Source of the DNA: Armatimonadota bacterium
GTDB taxonomy: Bacteria; Armatimonadota; Fimbriimonadia; Fimbriimonadales; Fimbriimonadaceae
Assembly: GCA_023428805.1 (NCBI GenBank)
Contig: JAEYWW010000105.1
Span: forward strand, 1-14,485
Length of the DNA stretch: 14,485 nt
Reading direction: 5' to 3'
Below are positions 1 to 5,620 of the stretch, piece after piece. The notes beneath the pieces are model-generated. The model was not told where the DNA came from, did no database searches, and worked only from the letters and a program-made list of their open reading frames with translations. Both the position numbers and the translations under genes were made by a program. Positions within the stretch are counted from its first letter, which is position 1; each line of letters opens with the position of its first letter.

Positions 1-1
1 C

Positions 2-322
2 GAAGTGATGTGCATCCGAGTTCTCAAGGGCTCCCAGCCGAAATATGGAGGAGTGGGCGACGTCATCGTGGCGTCGGTCAAGTCCGCCACCCCCAACATG
101 CCCATCAAGAAGGGCGATGTCATCAAAGCCGTCATCGTGCGGACGAAGAAGGCGGTGCGCCGCCAGGATGGCAGCACTCTGCGGTTTGACGACAACGCCT
201 GCGTGGTCATCAACCCCGCCAACCTCGAGCCGCGCGGAACGCGCATCTTCGGCCCCGTCGCCCGCGAACTTCGCGAAGGCAACTACATGAAGATCGTCTC
301 CCTCGCTCCGGAGGTGCTCTGA
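2..322 (+). CDS. rplN: 50S ribosomal protein L14, 5' end outside window
   Basis: Large-subunit ribosomal protein L14, which binds 23S rRNA next to L19 and lies at the subunit interface. The first complete codon is GAA at position 2, and the reading [11 protein letters not shown] joins directly onto the conserved middle of L14, so only about 15-20 N-terminal residues are missing. The family signature is visible as [11 protein letters not shown], then [15 protein letters not shown], the segment [15 protein letters not shown], and the C-terminal [13 protein letters not shown]. An internal ATG at position 8 is not the real start. The stop is TGA at 320-322, and rplX follows after 2 nt with its Shine-Dalgarno sequence inside the end of this gene. 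The order L14-L24-L5 is the standard spc-operon order. Confidence 0.97.
   Translation, partial: EVMCIRVLKGSQPKYGGVGDVIVASVKSATPNMPIKKGDVIKAVIVRTKKAVRRQDGSTLRFDDNACVVINPANLEPRGTRIFGPVARELREGNYMKIVSLAPEVL
310..314 (+). promoter_or_regulatory. Shine-Dalgarno site of rplX
   Basis: GGAGG lies inside the last codons of rplN, 10 nt before the rplX ATG. It supports the ATG at 325 as the true start and implies coupled translation of the two ribosomal genes. Confidence 0.7.
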
Positions 323-324
323 CC

Positions 325-735
325 ATGACAAAAGCCGAAATCAAGGCCAAGAAGAATCAGCCGAAACTCAAGCTCCGCACCGGTGACAAGGTCATCATCA
401 TCGCCGGCAAGGACAAGGGCCAGATCGGCGTGATCCAGGCCGTCGATCCGGAGAAGCAGAAGGCGCTCGTCGCCGCTGACAACCCGGAGAACCCGGATCA
501 GATGATCCCGCTCAACGCGGTGATCAAGCACAAGAAAGCGCGATTCCAAGGCGAGCGATCCGCACGCCTCAAACTTCCGGCGCCGATCCACCTCAGCAAC
601 CTGATGCTGATCGATCCGAACACCAACGAGCCGACCCGCGTGGGCCGCAAGAAGGAAGACGGAAAGATCGTCCGCTACGGCAAGAAGGGCGGCAAGACCA
701 TCAAGGACGAAGCCATCGTCCGGGAAAAGGAGTAA
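325..735 (+). CDS. rplX: 50S ribosomal protein L24
   Basis: Ribosomal protein L24, an assembly-initiator protein that binds the 5' region of 23S rRNA. The product is 136 residues against roughly 100-115 in most bacteria. The KOW motif is at about residues 18-42 (LRTGDKVIIIAGKDKGQIG), and the conserved PIHLSNLMLIDP block is at about 87-98, followed by the basic tail TRVGRKKEDGKIVRYGKK. The extra length comes from a lysine-rich N-terminal extension of about 14-16 residues and from a longer segment at about 45-85. In that segment the usual VEGVN..KKH..P pattern is altered to LVAADNPENPDQMIPLNAVIKHKK. It starts 2 nt after rplN and is followed 3 nt later by rplE. Confidence 0.96.
   Translation: MTKAEIKAKKNQPKLKLRTGDKVIIIAGKDKGQIGVIQAVDPEKQKALVAADNPENPDQMIPLNAVIKHKKARFQGERSARLKLPAPIHLSNLMLIDPNTNEPTRVGRKKEDGKIVRYGKKGGKTIKDEAIVREKE
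727..732 (+). promoter_or_regulatory. Shine-Dalgarno site of rplE
   Basis: AAGGAG runs up to the TAA stop of rplX, 6 nt before the rplE ATG at 739. It fixes that start and therefore the N-terminal extension of L5. Confidence 0.75.
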
Positions 736-738
736 TCC

Positions 739-1326
739 ATGGCCCGCAAGAAATCTGAAAGCATTCCATCCGGCGCCCAGGGCGCTCTGCCGAAGCCGCG
801 CCTGCGCGGAGTCTACAAGGAGAAGGTTCTTCCGACGATGATGGAGGAGTTCAAGTTCGACTCCATCATGCAGGCTCCGAAGCTCGTCAAGATCGTGGTC
901 AACATGGGCACGGGCATCGACGAGAAGGAACTGGACAACTCGATCCGCGACATGGCGAAGATCACCGGCCAGAAGCCGGTGGCCACCACCGCCCGCAAGT
1001 CCATCTCGAACTTCAAGCTTCGCGAAGGAATGAAGATCGGCTGCCGCGTCACCCTCCGGGGCGACCGGGCCTATCATTTCCTCGACAAGCTCTGCACCGT
1101 CGCGCTGCCCAAGCTCCGCGACTTCCAGGGTCTGTCCCCGAAGAGCTTCGACGGTCGCGGCAACTACTCGCTTGGCCTCAAGGAGCAGTTGGTCTTCCCG
1201 GAGATCGACTACGATTCATTCGACAAGATCCGCGGCATGGACATCACCATCTGCACCAGCGCCAAGACGGACGACGAAGCCCGACGCTTCCTGAAGCTGA
1301 TGGGCCTCCCGCTTCGCGAGAAGTAA
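739..1326 (+). CDS. rplE: 50S ribosomal protein L5
   Basis: Ribosomal protein L5 of the central protuberance, which binds 5S rRNA. It has 195 residues against about 179-185 in most bacteria. The difference is a basic, low-complexity N-terminal extension of about 20 residues (MARKKSESIPSGAQGALPKP) before the normal beginning LRGVYKEKVLPTMMEEFKF. Family hallmarks follow: QAPKLVKIVVNMGTG, the ITGQKPVATTARKSISNFKLREGMKIGCRVTLRG region written here in pieces (TGQKPVATTARKSI and REGMKIGCRVTLRG), FDGRGNYSLGLKEQLVFPEI, and GMDITICTSAKTDDEARRFL. A strong Shine-Dalgarno supports the start. It is the last gene of this operon: a terminator follows 22 nt after the stop. Confidence 0.97.
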   Translation: MARKKSESIPSGAQGALPKPRLRGVYKEKVLPTMMEEFKFDSIMQAPKLVKIVVNMGTGIDEKELDNSIRDMAKITGQKPVATTARKSISNFKLREGMKIGCRVTLRGDRAYHFLDKLCTVALPKLRDFQGLSPKSFDGRGNYSLGLKEQLVFPEIDYDSFDKIRGMDITICTSAKTDDEARRFLKLMGLPLREK

Positions 1327-1348
1327 GAAGCCTGATTGGTTCGTTTCA

Positions 1349-1378
1349 AGCCCGACGCACTTTGTGCGTCGGGCTTTT
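1349..1378 (+). terminator. Rho-independent terminator of the ribosomal operon
   Basis: A perfect 12-bp stem (AGCCCGACGCAC at 1349-1360 pairing with GTGCGTCGGGCT at 1364-1375) has a TTT loop and ends in a short T run (1375-1378). It begins 22 nt after the rplE stop. It is a textbook intrinsic terminator and marks the end of the transcription unit. Confidence 0.9.
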
Positions 1379-1432
1379 ATATGTCCGATAAGACCTTTAT
1401 GACGTATAGTGGCATCGCAACACTCAAATCAG

Positions 1433-1462
1433 TTGCCCCGAATTGAATTAACTCGCCATAAT
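1433..1462 (+). promoter_or_regulatory. Predicted promoter of the amidohydrolase operon
   Basis: TTGCCC (1433-1438), an 18-nt spacer and CATAAT (1457-1462) form a sigma-70-like promoter. The -10 box ends 11 nt before the ATG at 1474, leaving an untranslated leader of only about 5 nt. No Shine-Dalgarno sequence is visible there. Confidence 0.5.
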
Positions 1463-1473
1463 CCCCTCATCTT

Positions 1474-2760
1474 ATGAATCATTTCTTGGTTCGAGGGGCC
1501 CGGTTTGGAGTTCTGGGGGCGATGCTTGCGTTGGCGGCATTCGCCCAAGCTCAGTCCGGCTCCTTCGTTTTGACAAACGCGAAGATCGTCCGGGGGGACG
1601 GAAGCGTACTGGAGAAGGGATCAATCCTGATCTCTGAAGGGAAGATTGCCGCAGTTGGCGCAAATATTGATTCCAAAGGCGCGCCAGCGATCGACTTGTC
1701 GGGCAAGGTCATCTATCCCGGCTTCATCGACTCCTTCGCGCGGGGCGGATTGAAGATTCCTGATGCGCCGGAGACATCTCCGGCTCCTGCGGTCAACGAA
1801 AATCCTCCGATCACCTTCTGGAATGGCAATCGACGCGGAATCCGCTCCGAAATCGACGCCTCCAAAAATCTCGATCCGGAAAGCCTTGGGGTCACCTGGC
1901 ACGAACAGGGCATCGCATCAGCCAATCTTGTTGGTCCGGTCGGCCTTTTCAGTGGCTCGACGGCCCTGTTTCATACTGGCGGGAAGCCTGAGAGCGCTTT
2001 GTGGAAGGCGGAGATTGCGCAGACAGTCGGCTTCGCGGGCGGCGGTGGCCCGGGAGGCGGAGGCGGCTATGGCGGAAGCATCATGGGGCGCTTCGCATTG
2101 ATTCGACAGATGTTCTTTGACGCCCAGTACGAGGCCGAGAAGCCGGCGGATAAGAAGGATCCTTCTGTCGCAAATCTCGTCGCTGCGGTCGAGGGCAAGA
2201 TGCCGGTCATGTTTTCCGCCAACAGCGAGCGGGAAATTCAGCGAGCCCTGATGCTGGCTGATGAATTCAACTTGAAGCCCATCATCGTTGGAGGGCGGGA
2301 AGCTTGGAGGCTGGCGGATGAACTTAAAAAACACAAGGCCAGCGTGATCCTTGACGCCAATTTAGGCAACGAGCCGACGGTCAGCGAGCGTGGGGATGGG
2401 CCGCCAAAGGAGGTTCAGGAAGAGCGTCGCGAGGCATGGCGCGATGCCGCGGATTATGCTTCCCGGCTCCAGAAAGCAGGGGTGCCATTCGCGTTCTCAG
2501 GGGGCAATGCCAGAAGTGGATTCTTGACCAATGTCCGAAAGCACCTGGAATACGGCCTTGACATCAAGACTTTGGTGGCCGCTTTGACAAAGAATGCGGC
2601 GCAGATTTTGGGGGTCGGCAAGGAAGCGGGCGATATTGCCTCGGGAATGATTGCCGACCTGACGATCATGGATGGGGATTTGGAGAAAGCGGAGAGCAAG
2701 GTTGTGATGATGGTTGTGAAAGGCGAACGGATTGATTTGAAGAAGGAGGAAGGCCAGTGA
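1474..2760 (+). CDS. Exported amidohydrolase-like protein, metal ligands apparently lost
   Basis: A 428-residue protein of the imidazolonepropionase-like amidohydrolase family. Residues 1-26 look like a Sec signal peptide (basic start, hydrophobic 12-23, AQA|Q), so it should be exported. The family frame is clear: the small N-terminal beta-sandwich FVLTNAKIVRGDGSVLEKGS, the strand VIYPGFID at 79-86, and the C-terminal GDIASGMIADLTIMDGD. The catalytic positions are not kept. The HxH expected after PGFID is SFARGG, the barrel-strand histidines are missing in PVMFSANSE and PIIVGGREAW, and the late aspartate is missing in PFAFSGGN. A glycine-rich loop occupies 189-201. It may be a non-catalytic partner of the downstream gene, with which it overlaps by GTGA. 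ATG at 1474 was chosen because it gives the intact signal peptide and sits just behind a -10 box. Confidence 0.85.
   Translation: MNHFLVRGARFGVLGAMLALAAFAQAQSGSFVLTNAKIVRGDGSVLEKGSILISEGKIAAVGANIDSKGAPAIDLSGKVIYPGFIDSFARGGLKIPDAPETSPAPAVNENPPITFWNGNRRGIRSEIDASKNLDPESLGVTWHEQGIASANLVGPVGLFSGSTALFHTGGKPESALWKAEIAQTVGFAGGGGPGGGGGYGGSIMGRFALIRQMFFDAQYEAEKPADKKDPSVANLVAAVEGKMPVMFSANSEREIQRALMLADEFNLKPIIVGGREAWRLADELKKHKASVILDANLGNEPTVSERGDGPPKEVQEERREAWRDAADYASRLQKAGVPFAFSGGNARSGFLTNVRKHLEYGLDIKTLVAALTKNAAQILGVGKEAGDIASGMIADLTIMDGDLEKAESKVVMMVVKGERIDLKKEEGQ
2743..2749 (+). promoter_or_regulatory. Shine-Dalgarno site deciding a GTG start
   Basis: AAGGAGG lies 7 nt before GTG 2757-2759. This strong site supports the GTG start of the second amidohydrolase gene, which overlaps the TGA of the first gene. 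Confidence 0.8.
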
Positions 2761-5408
2761 AGCCTCTCGCGCTGCTCGCATTGGCCTGCGTCGCGGTTGG
2801 CGGATGGGCGCAGGCGTTCCCGTTCGAGCGGGAGGCAGATCGCGCTCCGAAACTGAAGACAAATCGCAACTGCCTGATCCGAGGCGCCAAGGTCTTCACG
2901 ATCACCAAAGGAGTGATCGAGAATGGAGATGTGCTGGTTCGAGAGGGAAAGATTGTAGAAATCGGAAGAAATTTGACCCTGCCATCTGGCTTCACCGAAA
3001 TTGATGGACGCGGCAAGATTCTGATGCCGGGCATTGTGGACACCCACGTTCATCGCGGTTTGGACGGCACAAACGAGGGTTCAGAGTCGATCACTCCAGA
3101 GGCGAGCGTCCGCTGGGCGATCAATCCAGAGAGCAAAACCATCTGGCAGGCGCTGGCAAGCGGTCATACCACCGGCCTGCTCCTGCATGGCAGCGCGAAT
3201 CCTGTGGGCGGCGAAAGCGTGGTGATCAAGTACAAATATCGCTACCCGGTCGCCCAACTCCCCGTTCCATCTGCTCCGCGCCAGGTCAAATTCGCACTCG
3301 GCGAGAATGTCACGCGCAAGAACAGCCCGCAGACCGCGAACTCAACCCAGAGATTCCCCCGGAGTCGAATGGGGGTTGAGGCCACCTATCGCCGCGCATT
3401 TGAGGAGGCCAAAGTCTATCGCGCCAAGCAGAAGCGGGGCGAGAAAATCCGCAGGGATGTCCGACTGGAGACGCTGGCCGATATCCTCGATGGCAAGGTC
3501 TGGGTGCAGTGCCACTCCTACCGCGCCGACGAGATGCTGATGATGGTGAGACTGAGCCAGGAGTTCAATTTCAGGCTCAACATGCAGCACGCGCTCGAAG
3601 CCTACAAGATCGCCCCGGAAATGGCGGCGGCCAACGTGAGCTGCGGGATGTTCTTCGACAACTGGGCGAGCAAGATCGAAATGTATGACGGAAACCCGTA
3701 CAATGCCGCGATCTGTCATGCGGCAGGGGTTCTCGTTTCTGTCAACACCGACGGCACAAGCGGCACAACTGCGCTCAATATCGACGCGGGCAAGGCGATG
3801 CGTTTCGGCGGAGTTTCCGAGGAGGATGCCCTCAAAATGCTCACGATCAACGGGGCGAAGACGATCGGCATTGACAAGGTGGCCGGGAGCATCGAGGTGG
3901 GCAAGGACGCCGATCTGGTGCTTTGGGATGGACACCCATTGAGCGTCTACAGCAAGCCGGTTCTAACAATGGTCGAAGGCGACGTCCTTTTCCAAAGACG
4001 CGATGCGTTCAAGATTGATGCTCATTCTGTGATTAAATCGACCTTGGATTCCTATGCTTATCAACCTGCGCCGGAACGTCTGCGGCGCGCGCAGGCTTAT
4101 GCGATCACAAACGCGGCGATCTATCCCGTGAGCGGTCAGGTCATTCAGAATGGCACGGTCATCATCGAAGGCGGAAAGATCACGGCTGTCGGCGAGAGGG
4201 TCTCAATTCCGGCGAACGCCGTGCGCGTGGACGGTACGGGCAGGCGCGTCTATCCGGGATTCATTGATGGTGGCGCGACGATTGGACTCTCAGAAGTCAG
4301 CGGAATCACACAGTGGAACGACGGCAGCGAGTACGGCGACTACCAGCCGGACATGAGCGCTCGGACCGCATTGTTTGTCGAAAGCGCCTACTATGGGACG
4401 GCGATCGCCAATGGTGTTCTGCACTCGCTGTCGAAGCCGACCGGCGGCGTGATTCCTGGACGGGCCGCTCTGATCCAGCATTCCGGATACACGACGGAGC
4501 AGCTTGGCCGCTATCCTGACCAAGCTTTGGTCCTGAACTTGCCTTTTTCATTCTCGTTCCGAGGGGAGGATATGGGCATCACGACGATGTGCTGCAGCTA
4601 CGATAGCTGGGCGGACATCGGATTGGCATGGCTGGACGGAGTTCTGCCTCCTCCCGGAGCACATCAACATGACGACGACGAACATGAGCATGTTTATGCC
4701 GTACAGCCTGCACAAGCCCAAGCGGGGCAGCAGACAATCCAAACTTATCTCGACGAGGCGAAGAAGTATCTCGCCAACCCCACGAGCCCGCGCAATCTTC
4801 GGCTGGAGGCATTGCGGCCTTACCTGGAAGGGAAGCGACCGGTTGTCATCCGCACTCGAACGGCCTCCTCAATCCGAAATGCGGTCGATTTCGCCAAGAA
4901 ATATGGCCTGAAGGTGATCCTTTCCGGAGCGGATGAGGCGTGGAAGGAGGCGAAGTTGCTCAAGGAGAACAACATTCCCGTGCTGATCTCTCCCGCCGGG
5001 AAGGTCGTGCTGGGCGCGAACATTCCGACGAACGATTGGGATCCCTATGATTCCCCCTACATTCATGCGTCGCTTCTTGCCAAAGAAGGAGTGCTTTTCG
5101 GGTTTGAGAGCGGAAGCAACTCAGAGGTTCAAAACCTTCCGATCCGTGTCGGCCAGTCCTGCGCCTACGGACTTTCGTATGAGGATGCGTTGAAGGCTCT
5201 CACGATCAATCCTGCAAAGATCTTCGGCGTGGAGGATCGGATCGGAAGCATCGAACAGGGCAAGATGGCGAATCTCATCATCACCGACGGCGACCCCCTC
5301 GACACCCAATGCAACGTGCTCTACGCCTTCGTCGAAGGTGAACCGGCCTCCCTTGAGAGCAAGCACACGCGTCTGAGAGACAAATACTGGGGCCGATTCG
5401 GCCGATGA
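2757..5408 (+). CDS. Exported protein with two tandem amidohydrolase domains
   Basis: An 883-residue protein starting at GTG, with a signal peptide at about 1-20 (hydrophobic, ending WAQA|F). Domain 1 (about 37-415) looks like an active metal-dependent amidohydrolase: PGIVDTHVH carries H97 and H99, H253 sits in QCHSYR, H278 in QHALEAY and D332 in NTDG. It closes with GSIEVGKDADLVLWDGHP. Domain 2 (about 446-865) begins again with YAITNAAIYPVSGQVIQNGT and ends with GSIEQGKMANLIITDGDP. It has lost the HxH (PGFIDGGATIG), the strand histidines (VVIRTRT, VILSGADEAW) and the aspartate (FGFESGSNSE). A His/acidic patch (H636, H638, H643, H645) lies within domain 2. The product probably hydrolyses an amide or peptide-like substrate outside the cytoplasm; the substrate is unknown. 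It is translationally coupled to the upstream gene. Confidence 0.88.
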   Translation: MKPLALLALACVAVGGWAQAFPFEREADRAPKLKTNRNCLIRGAKVFTITKGVIENGDVLVREGKIVEIGRNLTLPSGFTEIDGRGKILMPGIVDTHVHRGLDGTNEGSESITPEASVRWAINPESKTIWQALASGHTTGLLLHGSANPVGGESVVIKYKYRYPVAQLPVPSAPRQVKFALGENVTRKNSPQTANSTQRFPRSRMGVEATYRRAFEEAKVYRAKQKRGEKIRRDVRLETLADILDGKVWVQCHSYRADEMLMMVRLSQEFNFRLNMQHALEAYKIAPEMAAANVSCGMFFDNWASKIEMYDGNPYNAAICHAAGVLVSVNTDGTSGTTALNIDAGKAMRFGGVSEEDALKMLTINGAKTIGIDKVAGSIEVGKDADLVLWDGHPLSVYSKPVLTMVEGDVLFQRRDAFKIDAHSVIKSTLDSYAYQPAPERLRRAQAYAITNAAIYPVSGQVIQNGTVIIEGGKITAVGERVSIPANAVRVDGTGRRVYPGFIDGGATIGLSEVSGITQWNDGSEYGDYQPDMSARTALFVESAYYGTAIANGVLHSLSKPTGGVIPGRAALIQHSGYTTEQLGRYPDQALVLNLPFSFSFRGEDMGITTMCCSYDSWADIGLAWLDGVLPPPGAHQHDDDEHEHVYAVQPAQAQAGQQTIQTYLDEAKKYLANPTSPRNLRLEALRPYLEGKRPVVIRTRTASSIRNAVDFAKKYGLKVILSGADEAWKEAKLLKENNIPVLISPAGKVVLGANIPTNDWDPYDSPYIHASLLAKEGVLFGFESGSNSEVQNLPIRVGQSCAYGLSYEDALKALTINPAKIFGVEDRIGSIEQGKMANLIITDGDPLDTQCNVLYAFVEGEPASLESKHTRLRDKYWGRFGR

Positions 5409-5414
5409 CGAAAT

Positions 5415-5441
5415 GGCCGGGCACCCGCCCGGCCTTGATTC
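5415..5441 (+). terminator. Probable terminator of the amidohydrolase operon
   Basis: A perfect 8-bp GC-rich stem (GGCCGGGC 5415-5422, loop ACCC, GCCCGGCC 5427-5434) lies 6 nt after the stop and is followed by an imperfect T-rich tail (TTGATTCTTT). It is a plausible intrinsic terminator, though the T run is broken. Confidence 0.6.
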
Positions 5442-5472
5442 TTTGAAATCTTTCGCAGGAGAATTCGTCCTC

Positions 5473-5521
5473 AATCGTCTCTGCGTGAACAAAACTTTGT
5501 CTCCTTCGCGCAGAGGCGATT
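5473..5521. repeat. 17-bp inverted repeat in the amidohydrolase-recQ gap
   Basis: AATCGTCTCTGCGTGAA (5473-5489) faces TTCGCGCAGAGGCGATT (5505-5521) across a 15-nt loop. As plus-strand RNA all 17 positions pair, two of them as G-U. A looser copy of the motif words (TTCACGCACGAACGAAT) follows at 5525-5541, and AATTCGTC (5462-5469) is mirrored by GACGAATT (5573-5580). The CTCTGCG/CGCAGAG core resembles dispersed intergenic palindromes seen in many environmental bacterial genomes. It is not followed by a T run, so it is probably a REP-like element and not a terminator. Confidence 0.6.
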
Positions 5522-5606
5522 AAGTTCACGCACGAACGAATTTGGCCGCGCAGGGGCAGCTTTTGGCACGAAGACGAATTTTGCGCAACTCTGGAGAAAT
5601 TCAGGA

Positions 5607-5612
5607 TATAAT
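5607..5612 (+). promoter_or_regulatory. Consensus -10 box of recQ, leaderless start
   Basis: A perfect TATAAT ends 8 nt before the recQ ATG (5621), placing the transcription start at or next to the A of the start codon. No Shine-Dalgarno sequence fits between them and no convincing -35 box is visible at 16-18 nt; TTGCGC at 5581 would need a 20-nt spacer. A leaderless mRNA is the simplest reading. Confidence 0.65.
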
Positions 5613-5620
5613 GTCGACTA

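Noticed and set aside
283..1077. Long minus-strand open frame (264 codons) across the ribosomal protein genes
   Set aside because: It lies antisense to certain rplX and rplE, has a composition expected from reverse reading of GC-rich codons, and has no start signals.
5473..5521. Second terminator or an attachment site
   Set aside because: No T run follows the stem, and no integrase, tRNA or direct-repeat pair accompanies it.
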